Origin: Kocuria coralli | GTDB lineage: Bacteria > Actinomycetota > Actinomycetes > Actinomycetales > Micrococcaceae | Reading direction: 5' to 3' | NCBI RefSeq assembly: GCF_008831305.1 | Contig: NZ_ML708619.1 | Span: forward strand, 63,184 to 127,183 | DNA: 64,000 bases | Part shown: piece by piece, positions 37,507 through 46,369 of the stretch | Layout of the letters: each line of letters begins with the position of its first letter | Numbering within the stretch: position 1 is the stretch's first letter | Translations under genes and position numbers: made by a program | Notes under the pieces: generated by a model | The model's database searches: none | Told to the model about the DNA's origin: nothing | The model's input: only the letters and a program-made list of their open reading frames with translations

Positions 37507-39228
37507 TCAGATCTTCAGCCAGACCGTGGTCTCGCCCGGCAGCTCCTCGCCGTTCCGCTCGGCGCTGCTGATGAGCACCTCGCCGCGCAGCGACTCGGGC
37601 AGCTCGACCGGCTGCTCGCCGAAGTTGGTGACGTTCGTCCAGCCGTTGGGACGGCGGAAGGCCAGCACCTGTGGGTCGCCGGTCTCCAGCCATTCCAGGT
37701 GCTCCTCCGTCTGCAGCCGACCGCGCAGGGCCAGGGCCCGGCGGTAGAGCGACAGGGTCGAGGCCGGGTCGGTCTCCTGCTGCTCCACGGAGTATTCCGC
37801 GAACCATTCCGGCTGGGGGATGTGGGCGGCTCCGCCGAAGCCCAGGGACTCGCCCTCACTGCTCCAGGGCAGCGGGACGCGGCATCCATCGCGCCCCATC
37901 CGCTCACCGGGGCTGCGGAAGAACAGCGGATCCTGGCGGTGCTCGTCCTCGATGTCCGCTACCTCGTGCAGTCCCAGCTCCTCTCCCTGGTAGAGGTATG
38001 CGCTGCCGGGGAGGGCCAGTTCGAACAGGGTCGCCGCCCGTGCCCGCCGCAGGCCCTGCTCGGCCTGGAGCTGAGGCTCCTGCCCCCGGTTGAGCAGCCA
38101 GAACGTACCGGTCTTCTCATCCGAATCCGTGTCGACGGCACGCAGGGCCTTCCCTCCGTCCTGCTGGGAGGGCTCAGGCGGCAGGCCGTAACGAGAGGCG
38201 TGACGCACGACATCGTGGTTGGACAGCACCCAGGTGCTCGACGAGCCGGACTTGGCGGCCAGGTCCAGGTTGAACTTCACGATCTCCTCGAACTGCCCGG
38301 CGTCGAAGCGCGCGTTCAGCAGGTCGAAGTTGAAGGCCTGGCCCAGGCCCTCGGGGCTCGCATAGGCGGGACGGCGATCAGAGGCGACCCAGGCCTCGGC
38401 GACGGCGATCCGCGGCGGCTCGTACTCGTTGAAGACCTGCCGCCACTCGGCGTAGATCTCGTGGACGTCGTCGCGGTCCCACATCGGGTGGTTGCCGTCG
38501 ATGGGGATCGCATTCAGCTCAGCCTGGCTGGGCAGGTCCTCGGGAAGGTCCTTGCTCAGGCCATGGGCCACGTCCACGCGGAAGCCGTCCACGCCGCGAT
38601 CGGACCAGAACCGGAGGATGTTCAGGAAGCCCTCGCGGACCTCCGGATTGCGCCAGTTGAGGTCCGGCTGCTCGGTGGCGAAGAAGTGGTGGTACCACTG
38701 ACCGTCGCCCACGGGCTCCCAGGCGGGGCCGCCGAAGGTCGAGGTCCAGTCCGAGGGCGGCTGCGCGCCGTCGGGCCCGAGCCCGTCCCGGAAGATGTAG
38801 CGATCCCGTGCGGGAGAGCCCTTCGGGGAGGCCAGCGCCTCCTTGAACCACTCGTGCTGGTCCGAGGTGTGATTGGGCACGATGTCCACGATCAGCTTGA
38901 TCCCCGCGGACTTGAGGGCCGCGGCCATCGCGTCGAAGTCCTCCAGGGTCCCGATCTTGGGGTCGACGTCGCAGTAGTCGTCGACATCGTAGCCGCCGTC
39001 GGCCAGGGCCGATGGGTAGAAGGGGCTCAGCCAGACGGCGTCGATCCCGAGGGCCTTCAGGTAGGGGACCCGGGTGACGACCCCTTGGAGATCGCCGATG
39101 CCGTTGCCGTCGGAGTCGGCGAAGGACCGGGGGTAGATCTGGTACACGGCCGCCTGGCGCCACCACTGCGCATCCGCCTGGTGGCGGGGAACGTGCTGGG
39201 AGGTGTCGAGCGTTGCTTCGGCAGTCAT
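37507..39228 (-). CDS. GH13 alpha-glucosidase
   Basis: A 573-residue GH13 hydrolase for short alpha-glucosides. It opens WWRQAAVYQIYPRSFADSDG, with VDIVPNHTSDQHEWF. The nucleophile Asp is in GFRVDVAHGLSK, the acid Glu in IAVAEAWVAS, and the stabilising Asp in LSNHDVVRH. It lacks a signal peptide. The ATG at 39228 has AAAGGA upstream. Divergent from the ROK regulator, it is probably controlled by it. Maltose, sucrose, isomaltose or trehalulose are all possible substrates. Confidence 0.92.
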   Translation of the reverse strand: MTAEATLDTSQHVPRHQADAQWWRQAAVYQIYPRSFADSDGNGIGDLQGVVTRVPYLKALGIDAVWLSPFYPSALADGGYDVDDYCDVDPKIGTLEDFDAMAAALKSAGIKLIVDIVPNHTSDQHEWFKEALASPKGSPARDRYIFRDGLGPDGAQPPSDWTSTFGGPAWEPVGDGQWYHHFFATEQPDLNWRNPEVREGFLNILRFWSDRGVDGFRVDVAHGLSKDLPEDLPSQAELNAIPIDGNHPMWDRDDVHEIYAEWRQVFNEYEPPRIAVAEAWVASDRRPAYASPEGLGQAFNFDLLNARFDAGQFEEIVKFNLDLAAKSGSSSTWVLSNHDVVRHASRYGLPPEPSQQDGGKALRAVDTDSDEKTGTFWLLNRGQEPQLQAEQGLRRARAATLFELALPGSAYLYQGEELGLHEVADIEDEHRQDPLFFRSPGERMGRDGCRVPLPWSSEGESLGFGGAAHIPQPEWFAEYSVEQQETDPASTLSLYRRALALRGRLQTEEHLEWLETGDPQVLAFRRPNGWTNVTNFGEQPVELPESLRGEVLISSAERNGEELPGETTVWLKI

Positions 39229-39326
39229 GCTGTCCTTTCGGTCGGGTGGTTGCTGGTCGGAGACGGACGGGAAGTCTGGCGGACCACGTGACCACACCAT
39301 CGGCTCTGCGCACGGTTAAATATAGG

Positions 39327-39353
39327 CCTTAAATCTAAGGTGGGCAATAATTG
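39327..39353. promoter_or_regulatory. AT-rich inverted repeats in divergent GH13/ROK promoter
   Basis: CCTTAAATCTAAGG (39327-39340; arms CCTTA/TAAGG) and CAATAATTG (39345-39353) lie in an AT-rich island between the two starts. ROK repressors bind such AT-rich palindromes, so this is a candidate operator. Confidence 0.4.
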
Positions 39354-39391
39354 GGCAGCGATCTGACGTCACGAGGAGCCCGAGGAGTTGT

Positions 39392-40597
39392 ATGGACACG
39401 CAGCGGATGCAGAGCGTCTCCAGCTCTCCGCAGTACTTGCGCAGGATGAACGCCCGGAGGGTCCTGGATCACATGTGGCAGGGCAGTCCCGCCACCGCCT
39501 CGGAGCTGATGGAGGCGACCGGGCTGACGCGCTCCACGGTGCTGGCCCTGTGCAAGGAGCTCGCCGGCCAGGGGTGGCTGGAGCCCGTGCAGGGCGCGGG
39601 GGAGGGTGGGGTGGCGGCGAAGGGTCGGCCCGCCTTGAGGTACGCCTTCCGGGAGGGGGCCTGCTACGTCGTCGGCGTCGACTCGGGGGCGCATCGGGTC
39701 ACCGCGGGCGTGGCCGACCTGAGGGGCCGGGAGCTGTCGCAGGCCGTCCGCGGATTCGGTCATGACGAGGTCGGCGGTCAGGAGCGCCGTGCCGAGATCC
39801 TCCGGGCCATCGACGATGCACTGGAGCAGGCGGGGGTCGCCTCCCCCCGGGTGGGGGCGCTGGTGATCGGCGTGCCGGCCCCCGTCGACTCCGAGGGGCG
39901 CTCGCCTGCGGGCCAGGACGACTTCTGGCCGCTCATGAACCCGGACCTGAGGTCGCTCGCCGACGACCGCGGCTGGGAGTGCCTCGTCGAGAACGACGCC
40001 AACCTGGCCGCCCTGGCCGAGCTGCACGGGGACCCCGCCGCCCGGGAGGTCTCCCTCGCGGCCCTGATCGCGGGGGAGCGATTCGGTGCGGGGCTGGTGC
40101 TCAACGGCGAACTCCTCCGCCAGCCGCGCCGCGGCGCCGGGGAGATGCGCGTACTGCGGCTGGTCGACGGCGTGGGTTCCGAGGACGGCCTGGCCGTACG
40201 CGCCCGGCGGCTCGCCGAGGAGGCGATCCGGCGCGGGGACAGCACGTCGATCCGGGTGACGGCATCCGGTGAGGTTCGCGCCCAGGACGTCTTCGAGGCC
40301 GCCGAGCGGGGTGATGCCGTCGCCGAGGCGATCGTCGGTCGCCTCGCCGATGTCCTGGCCCGGGTGTGCGTGACGCTGGCCGGGCCGCTGGATCTCGACC
40401 GGATCATCGTGTCGGGAGGCATCGCCCCGGCACTGCACGGCGTGAGTCGGGCGGCCCGCGAGCGCATCGCCGAGCACATGTACGCCCCGTGGCTCGAGGT
40501 CAGGGCCTCCGAGCTGGGGGCCGACGCCGTCAGGCTGGGCGCCATCCAGTGCGCGGTCGATCTGGTGCGGGCCTATGCGATGGGCGAAGCTCCGTAG
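39392..40597 (+). CDS. ROK-family transcriptional repressor
   Basis: A 401-residue ROK protein. A MarR-like winged helix is at residues about 18-70 (SELMEATGLTRSTVLALCKE), followed by a sugar-kinase fold from about 90 (VVGVDSGAHRVTAGVADLRG). ENDANLAALAELHGD is the ROK-type sugar-binding segment. The Cys-rich zinc motif of many ROK kinases is absent and the GExGH region reads GEMRV, so catalysis is unlikely and a repressor role fits. Two GAGGAG sites precede the ATG. It lies between two GH13 genes and probably represses both, with glucose or a glucoside as effector. Confidence 0.88.
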   Translation: MDTQRMQSVSSSPQYLRRMNARRVLDHMWQGSPATASELMEATGLTRSTVLALCKELAGQGWLEPVQGAGEGGVAAKGRPALRYAFREGACYVVGVDSGAHRVTAGVADLRGRELSQAVRGFGHDEVGGQERRAEILRAIDDALEQAGVASPRVGALVIGVPAPVDSEGRSPAGQDDFWPLMNPDLRSLADDRGWECLVENDANLAALAELHGDPAAREVSLAALIAGERFGAGLVLNGELLRQPRRGAGEMRVLRLVDGVGSEDGLAVRARRLAEEAIRRGDSTSIRVTASGEVRAQDVFEAAERGDAVAEAIVGRLADVLARVCVTLAGPLDLDRIIVSGGIAPALHGVSRAARERIAEHMYAPWLEVRASELGADAVRLGAIQCAVDLVRAYAMGEAP

Positions 40598-40614
40598 AAG
40601 GCGTGCCGGCTAGT

Positions 40615-40635
40615 TTTATTTTGTGCTTCAATAAA
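40615..40635. promoter_or_regulatory. TTTATT-N9-AATAAA palindrome upstream of second GH13 gene
   Basis: TTTATT (40615-40620) and AATAAA (40630-40635) form a 21-bp AT-rich palindrome in otherwise GC-rich DNA, 60 bp before the GH13 start. It resembles sites of the ROK repressors NagC and Mlc, so it is a likely operator of the preceding ROK gene. Confidence 0.5.
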
Positions 40636-40694
40636 TACTGGAACTGGTGAGGTGCCCCGCCGCGACGAGGGCGCGTGAAGGAGGAAGAGAGTCC

Positions 40695-42407
40695 ATGAAC
40701 CCCACGGTGCACCGGGAGCACGACTGGTGGAAGTCCGCCGTCGTCTACCAGATCTATCCCAGGACCTTCGCCGATTCCGACGGCGACGGCGTGGGGGACA
40801 TCCGCGGCATCATCGACCGCCTGGACCACCTCGTGGAGCTGGGCGTCGACGTCGTCTGGCTCTCGCCCGTGTACCGCTCGCCCCAGCGCGACAACGGGTA
40901 CGACATCAGCGACTACCAGGACATCGACCCGATGTTCGGCAGCCTCGAGGACCTCGACGATCTGATCGAGGCCGCCCACGCTCGCGGCATCAAGCTGGTC
41001 ATGGACCTCGTCGTCAATCACACCTCGGACGAGCACCCGTGGTTCCTCGAGTCCCGCGACCCGGCATCGCCCCGGCGCGACTGGTACTTCTGGCGTGATC
41101 CGCGTCCGGGGACCGTGGGCGGAGAAGAGGGCGCCGAGCCCGACGACAGCCCGGCGGCCTTCGCCCCGAAGGCCTGGACCTTCGATCCCCGCAGCGGGCA
41201 GTACTACCTCGGGGTCTTCGGGCCGCAGCAGCCGGACCTCAACTGGGAGAACCCGGAGGTCCGCCGGGCCGTGTACGAGATGATGCGCTGGTGGGTGGAC
41301 CGCGGCGTCGACGGCTTCCGGATGGACGTGATCAACCTGATCTCGAAGCCCGAGGCGCTCACCGGCCAGGCGCCCCTGGACGGACCCCAGGTGTCCTTCG
41401 AGGCCATCGGCGACGGCCCGCGGCTCGACGAGTTCCTGGCCGAGATGAACCGCGAGGTGGGCCTGAGCGAGCAGAACCTGATCACGGTCGGCGAGATGCC
41501 GGGTGCCGGCATCGACCTCGCCGTGAGGGTCACCGACCCGGCACGACGAGAGCTGAACATGGTTTTCACCTTCGAGCACGTCGACCTGGACATCGCACCC
41601 GGCGGCAGCAAATGGGATCTGGCCCCGCTTCCCCTGCCGGTCCTCAAGGCCAACCTGGCGGCCTGGCAGGAGGGACTGGCCGAGAAGGGCTGGAACTCCC
41701 TCTACTGGAACAACCACGACCAGCCCAGGGCGGTCTCCCGGTTCGGCGATGACAGGCCGGAATACCGGGTCGCCTCGGCGAAGACCCTGGCCACCACGCT
41801 GCACCTGCACCGGGGCACGCCCTACATCTACCAGGGGGAGGAGTTCGGCATGACGAACTCTCCCCGTGCGGGCGTCGAGGACTACCTGGACATCGAATCG
41901 CTCAACTACTACCGCGACGCCATCGGCCGTGGTCTGGACGAGGCGACCGTGCTGAACTCCCTCCTGGTCAAGAGCCGGGATCACGCGCGGACCCCCGTCC
42001 AGTGGGACGCGAGCGAGAACGCCGGCTTCACCACGGGCACCCCCTGGGCGCCGGTCAACCCGGGCTATGAGACCGTCAACGCGGTCGCGGCCCGGGAGGA
42101 TCCGGACTCGATCTTCCACCACTACCGCCGGCTCATTCAGCTGCGGCACGAGTCCGCGGTGGTCCGCGACGGGGAGTTCCGTCTCCTCCACCCGGAGCAC
42201 CCGCACCTGTGGGCCTTCACCCGCGGGCACGGCGACGGACAGCTGCTGGTGCTCGCCAACTGGTCCGCGGAAGAGCTGGAGATCCCCGAGGAGGGACTGC
42301 CGGAGCACGGCGACGCCGAACTGCTCCTGGGCACCCACGGGACGACGGCCGGCACGCTGGCGCCCTGGGAGTCGAGGGTGCTGCGCCTGGCGGGTTCCCC
42401 GGCCTAG
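40695..42407 (+). CDS. GH13 alpha-glucosidase (oligo-1,6-glucosidase type)
   Basis: A 570-residue GH13 hydrolase. It opens WWKSAVVYQIYPRTFADSDG and has MDLVVNHTSDEHPWF. Nucleophile Asp is in GFRMDVINLISK, acid Glu in LITVGEMPG, and the third carboxylate in YWNNHDQPRAVS. VVNHTS with the DLNWENPEVR segment is typical of oligo-1,6-glucosidases and related alpha-glucosidases. AGGAGGAAGAG precedes the ATG at 40695. It follows the ROK repressor with an AT-rich operator in between and is paralogous to the GH13 gene at 37.5 kb. Cytoplasmic. Confidence 0.93.
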   Translation: MNPTVHREHDWWKSAVVYQIYPRTFADSDGDGVGDIRGIIDRLDHLVELGVDVVWLSPVYRSPQRDNGYDISDYQDIDPMFGSLEDLDDLIEAAHARGIKLVMDLVVNHTSDEHPWFLESRDPASPRRDWYFWRDPRPGTVGGEEGAEPDDSPAAFAPKAWTFDPRSGQYYLGVFGPQQPDLNWENPEVRRAVYEMMRWWVDRGVDGFRMDVINLISKPEALTGQAPLDGPQVSFEAIGDGPRLDEFLAEMNREVGLSEQNLITVGEMPGAGIDLAVRVTDPARRELNMVFTFEHVDLDIAPGGSKWDLAPLPLPVLKANLAAWQEGLAEKGWNSLYWNNHDQPRAVSRFGDDRPEYRVASAKTLATTLHLHRGTPYIYQGEEFGMTNSPRAGVEDYLDIESLNYYRDAIGRGLDEATVLNSLLVKSRDHARTPVQWDASENAGFTTGTPWAPVNPGYETVNAVAAREDPDSIFHHYRRLIQLRHESAVVRDGEFRLLHPEHPHLWAFTRGHGDGQLLVLANWSAEELEIPEEGLPEHGDAELLLGTHGTTAGTLAPWESRVLRLAGSPA

Positions 42408-42426
42408 GCGTCACGTCCGGACCGTA

Positions 42427-42450
42427 GCGGCCCGGTGCACGCCGGGCCGC
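42427..42450 (+). terminator. 9-bp GC hairpin after the second GH13 gene
   Basis: GCGGCCCGG and CCGGGCCGC pair perfectly around a 6-nt loop, 20 nt after the stop, and are followed by AAA rather than T residues. It is a probable terminator of the plus-strand transcript. Confidence 0.5.
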
Positions 42451-42466
42451 AAACGCGCCGTAAACG

Positions 42467-42526
42467 CGTCGGAGGCCACGACCCGGAGGCGGCGTTACCG
42501 CAGCTTCCGGGTCGTGGCCTCCGACG
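42467..42526. terminator. Bidirectional hairpin with 21-bp stem
   Basis: Arms 42467-42487 and 42506-42526 are perfect complements, with extra partial pairing inside the loop. The element lies between the convergent GH13 and Gfo/Idh genes and probably stops transcription from both. Confidence 0.7.
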
Positions 42527-42557
42527 GTCAGGCGGACGACGGCTCAGACAGGACGAT

Positions 42558-43859
42558 TCAGGAGAGTCTCGGTTCGAGAGCTCCCGCGATCATCGCCTCC
42601 AGTCCCGCCTTGTCCAGCACCCGCTGATCGGCATCGAGGTCCTGGACGGGCAGCGGGCAGTCCCCGAGATCGTAGATCGGCAGGCGCTCGCCGCCGCGCT
42701 TCATCGACTCGTGCGCGATCAGGCCGGGCAGCGTGTAGCGGGCGGCCTGCCAGGCGTTGACCGCGGGCTGCACCCCGGCCACGACGGCGCGGGCGAAGTC
42801 GTCGACCAGGAAGTGGTGAGCGCCTTCGTGCCCGTTGGGCATGCCCTGGAACTCGGAAGGCAGCCGGTCCTGGTGATGCGAGGGCGCGGCACCTGCCACG
42901 AACGCGTCACGCAGCGTCGGCGAGACCTCCGCCAGGCGCGGATCGTCCAGGCTCATGGTCGCGCCCGTGCGGATCAGGCCGGACACATCCAGGACCTCCT
43001 CCTTGTCGTGCCAGTAGGTGACGTCCACCGTCTCCTCGAAGCTGCTCGTCTCGCCGAAATAGCGGAACCGCGACTCGCGGCGGTGGGACGGGTAGCCCAC
43101 CCGGCGCAGCTCGTTGGTGCGGAAGGCGCCGCCGTTGTCCATTTCGAACAGCGCGAAGGCGTTGGAGACGTCGTTGCCGAACTTCGAGACCTCCTTGTCG
43201 AAGACGCCGTCGTTGCGCGTGTCGGGCCGGCCGAGGGCCGAGACCGACACGGCGTGCCGGTTCTCGAGCACCCCCAGGACTCCGCCGATCGAATGCGTGG
43301 GGTAGAGCAGCGGCGGGTAGGAGGCGGTCGACTTCCACTCCTCGCCGCCGGAGAACCGGTAGGCGTCGTAGAAGCCGAGGTCCATGTCGTGGACGTAGTC
43401 GCCCTCGGCGTAGAAGACCTCACCGAAGGCCCCGGACCGGTGGATCCGGCGGGCCAGGACCACGGCGGCGTTGTACTGGCTGGTCTCGCCCATCATGTAG
43501 ACCAGCCCGGTGCGCTTGACCTCTTCGGTGATGGCACGGATCTCGTCCTCCTCGATCGCCATCGGCACCGCGGAGTAGACGTGCTTGCCGGCGCGCAGCG
43601 CCTGCAAGGCGATCTGGCCATGGGTCCAGCGCTGGGTGAAGATCGCGACGGCGTCGACGTCGGATTCGAGCAGCTCCTCGACGGTCTCGAAGCGGCCCGC
43701 GAACCGTACGGGGTGGTCCGCGCGCTGCTCGATGGCATCGATGCGCTCCGGCACCGGGTCGACGGCGTAGAGCGCGTCGATCTCGGGATGGGCCGCGAAG
43801 AGCTCGGCGAAATGCGTGCCGAACTGGCCGATGCCGACGATTCCGAGGCTGAAGGTCAT
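42558..43859 (-). CDS. Gfo/Idh/MocA-family oxidoreductase
   Basis: A 433-residue NAD(P)-dependent sugar oxidoreductase. The Rossmann motif is GIVGIGQFG at residues 6-14. The usual EKP motif is replaced by AVP in GKHVYSAVPMAIEEDE; many family members vary there but it may lower activity. The C-terminal half has the family's beta-sheet domain. It is the last gene of the galactoside operon, 104 nt after the binding protein. It may oxidise galactose or a galactoside; this is inferred from position. Confidence 0.85.
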   Translation of the reverse strand: MTFSLGIVGIGQFGTHFAELFAAHPEIDALYAVDPVPERIDAIEQRADHPVRFAGRFETVEELLESDVDAVAIFTQRWTHGQIALQALRAGKHVYSAVPMAIEEDEIRAITEEVKRTGLVYMMGETSQYNAAVVLARRIHRSGAFGEVFYAEGDYVHDMDLGFYDAYRFSGGEEWKSTASYPPLLYPTHSIGGVLGVLENRHAVSVSALGRPDTRNDGVFDKEVSKFGNDVSNAFALFEMDNGGAFRTNELRRVGYPSHRRESRFRYFGETSSFEETVDVTYWHDKEEVLDVSGLIRTGATMSLDDPRLAEVSPTLRDAFVAGAAPSHHQDRLPSEFQGMPNGHEGAHHFLVDDFARAVVAGVQPAVNAWQAARYTLPGLIAHESMKRGGERLPIYDLGDCPLPVQDLDADQRVLDKAGLEAMIAGALEPRLS

Positions 43860-43963
43860 AGGGGTGTTTTCCTCTCTCAGTGAGTTGAGTTCTCAGTACG
43901 GGTTCTCCGTGCGAGTGCTAGGAGGGGAGGCCGCGGTGAGCGGCCTCCCCTGGGGGTCAGGGG

Positions 43964-45376
43964 TTAGTTCCCCGAGTCTGCATCCTCGGCCTCTTTATCA
44001 GCGATGAAGAGGTCGTTGATGGCAGGATTGATGCGGTCCAGGACCTCGGCCGACGGCGGCCGGTCCGCCCAGATCTCCTGGAACGCGGGAATGGTCAGGG
44101 CCGCGACGTCCGCTCCGTGGCTAGTGATCGGGAGGAAGAACGCGTCTCCCTCCTCCACCGGGTCGGTGAAGGCCGAGGTGTCGAAGCCCTGTTCCGTCCA
44201 GATCTCCTCGGTGCGTTCCACCGAATCGGTGCGGGCGGGGAAGACGACGCCGGCTTCGGCCACGACGGACTGGCATTCCTGCGAGCCCATGAACGCCACG
44301 AACTCGGCAGCGGCCTCCGGGTTGTCGGCATCGGCCGAGATCGAATCGGCCACCCCGCTCATCGTCGACGGCGCGGTGCCATCGGGACCGGTCGGCATCC
44401 GAGCGGTCCCGACCTCGAAGTTCTCCGAGGAGGAGTACGCCGGCACCATCCACGAACCGTCGGAGACAACGGCCACGGATCCCGACATCAGCTGGCTCAG
44501 CGTGCCGTCGTCCTGGTTGAACTGCCCGTACTTGGGCATGTATCCCTTGTCCGAGAGCCCGAAGTACCAGTCCAGCGTCTCGTGCAGAGCAGGGTCGTCG
44601 TAGTTGTACTCGGTGCCCCAGAACGGCTCATCGGTCACCTCCCAGCCGGCTCCGTTGGCGAAGGAGCCCCACTGACCCTGGCCCGTGTTGCCACCACCGG
44701 GATCGGAGAGCCCGAGGCCGTACACGGCGACGTTGTCCTTGTCGAAACCGGGTTCATCGCCGCGGACCCCGTTGTCATCCACGGTCAGATGCGCAATGGC
44801 CGCCTCGAAGCTCCCGCCGTCCTCCGGATTCCACTCCAGGGACCCCAGTTCCTCCGGGCTCACCCCGCCGTCGGCCAGATAGTCGGAGTTGTAGAAGAGC
44901 GCGATAGAGTCCCAGTCCTTGGGGCTGCCGTAACGGTGGCCATCCGAGCCGGTCCAGAGCTCCATCAGGCCGTCCTGGTAGTCAGAGGCCTGCTGGTTCG
45001 CCGTCGCATCCTGCTCGTCCAGTGGAAGCAGGACCTCCAGGTCGGCATATTGCGGATAACGCGAGGGATGGTTGATGAACACATCGGGGCCGGTGCCCGC
45101 GAGGAAGCCGGCGGTCAGCCGCTGCCAGTAGTCGTCCCACCCGGTCTGGGTGATGTTGACGTTGTACTCGGGGTGCTGCTGCTCGAAGAGATCGGCGCAC
45201 TGCTGGTAGGCAGGCAGCTGCTGGGTGTCCCACAGCCAGTAGTCGATCGTACTGCTGGCCTCGGAGTCGCCCTCGCGCTGGCCGCAGCCGCTCAGTGCCA
45301 GAGCGCCTACGGCCAGCACGGCGGTGGCCGACAGGAGACGGCTGCGCCGGGCCCGGGTGAAGGTTTTTCGTGTCAT
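43964..45376 (-). CDS. Sugar ABC transporter substrate-binding lipoprotein
   Basis: A 470-residue extracellular solute-binding protein (family 1). The signal peptide (RRSRLLSATAVLAVGALALS) ends in a lipobox Cys (SGCGQ). The mature part has FINHPSRYPQYADLEVLLPL and GAGWEVTDEPFWGTEYNYDD, typical of oligosaccharide-binding proteins. The ATG at 45376 is 12 nt after the permease stop. Given the alpha-galactosidase at the head of the operon, melibiose, raffinose or stachyose is the likely ligand. Confidence 0.92.
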   Translation of the reverse strand: MTRKTFTRARRSRLLSATAVLAVGALALSGCGQREGDSEASSTIDYWLWDTQQLPAYQQCADLFEQQHPEYNVNITQTGWDDYWQRLTAGFLAGTGPDVFINHPSRYPQYADLEVLLPLDEQDATANQQASDYQDGLMELWTGSDGHRYGSPKDWDSIALFYNSDYLADGGVSPEELGSLEWNPEDGGSFEAAIAHLTVDDNGVRGDEPGFDKDNVAVYGLGLSDPGGGNTGQGQWGSFANGAGWEVTDEPFWGTEYNYDDPALHETLDWYFGLSDKGYMPKYGQFNQDDGTLSQLMSGSVAVVSDGSWMVPAYSSSENFEVGTARMPTGPDGTAPSTMSGVADSISADADNPEAAAEFVAFMGSQECQSVVAEAGVVFPARTDSVERTEEIWTEQGFDTSAFTDPVEEGDAFFLPITSHGADVAALTIPAFQEIWADRPPSAEVLDRINPAINDLFIADKEAEDADSGN

Positions 45377-45387
45377 GGGTCGGGTCC

Positions 45388-46359
45388 TCACTTGATACCG
45401 CTGAAGCCGATCGAGTTCACGATGCGGCGTGCGAAGGCCAGGAACAGCAGGAACATGGGCAGGGCCGCGATCAGCGAGGCCGCCATAAGGCCCGCCCAGT
45501 CGGTGCCCGACTGGGGGGACTGGGCGCGGAAGACGCCCAGGGCGACCGTGAGGACGCGGGAGGAATCCGTGTAGGAGACCATCAGGGGCCAGAAGTAGTC
45601 GTTCCAGGCCGTCATGTAGGTCAGGATGGACAACGTGGCGATGGGGGCGCCCGCCATGGGCAGGATCACCCGGAAGAACGTCCCGATGCGCGACGACCCG
45701 TCCAGGCGTGCGGCCTCCTCGATCTCCATGGGGATGCCCAGGAAGAATTGCCGGAGGAAGAACACCGCGAACGGCGTCATGAACATGGTCGGCAGGGCGA
45801 TGCCCAGGACCGTGTCGATCAGCCCGAGCTGCTGGATCAGGACGAAGTTGGGCAGCAGGGTGAAGACGGTGGGCACCATGAGTCCGGCCAGGAACAGGGC
45901 GAAGACCTTGTCTCGTCCCCGCCAGCGCAGGCGCGAGAAGGCGTAGGCGGCCATGGCGGAGAAGAGCACCTGGCACACCGTGACCAGGGTGGCCACCATG
46001 ACCGAGTTCAGCAGGTAGCGCCAGAAGTTCAGGGCACTGCCCGAGCCGCCTTCGGCGAGGGCGTCCTCGGTGGACTGCATGCCGAGCACTCGCTGGAAGG
46101 CGCCGGTCGTGAACTCCGGCGGAGTCAGCGAGGCCGGGTTCGACAGCAGGGACGGGTTGGTGGACAGCGCGGTGCGCAGGATCCAGTAGAAGGGCAGCAA
46201 GGTGATCAGCAGGATCACCACCATCACCACCCAGGCCAGAATGCGCCCCGGCTTGAGCCGGCGGGTCCTCTTGCGCGGCGTGGCGGGAGAGCTGTCGCCC
46301 GGTGCGGACGAGGCCGGGCCCGAGGGGACGGAGGCGGATGAAGTGTTCGTCGTCGTCAT
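45388..46359 (-). CDS. Sugar ABC transporter permease (MalG type)
   Basis: A 323-residue permease with six hydrophobic helices after a Ser/Pro-rich N-terminus. The EAA loop, which docks the ATPase, reads EEAARLDGSSRIGTFFRVIL. The C-terminal end ALPMFLLFLAFARRIV is typical. It pairs with the MalF-type subunit upstream; no ATPase is present in the operon, so MsiK is the probable motor. Confidence 0.94.
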   Translation of the reverse strand: MTTTNTSSASVPSGPASSAPGDSSPATPRKRTRRLKPGRILAWVVMVVILLITLLPFYWILRTALSTNPSLLSNPASLTPPEFTTGAFQRVLGMQSTEDALAEGGSGSALNFWRYLLNSVMVATLVTVCQVLFSAMAAYAFSRLRWRGRDKVFALFLAGLMVPTVFTLLPNFVLIQQLGLIDTVLGIALPTMFMTPFAVFFLRQFFLGIPMEIEEAARLDGSSRIGTFFRVILPMAGAPIATLSILTYMTAWNDYFWPLMVSYTDSSRVLTVALGVFRAQSPQSGTDWAGLMAASLIAALPMFLLFLAFARRIVNSIGFSGIK

Positions 46360-46369
46360 CGTGTACCCC

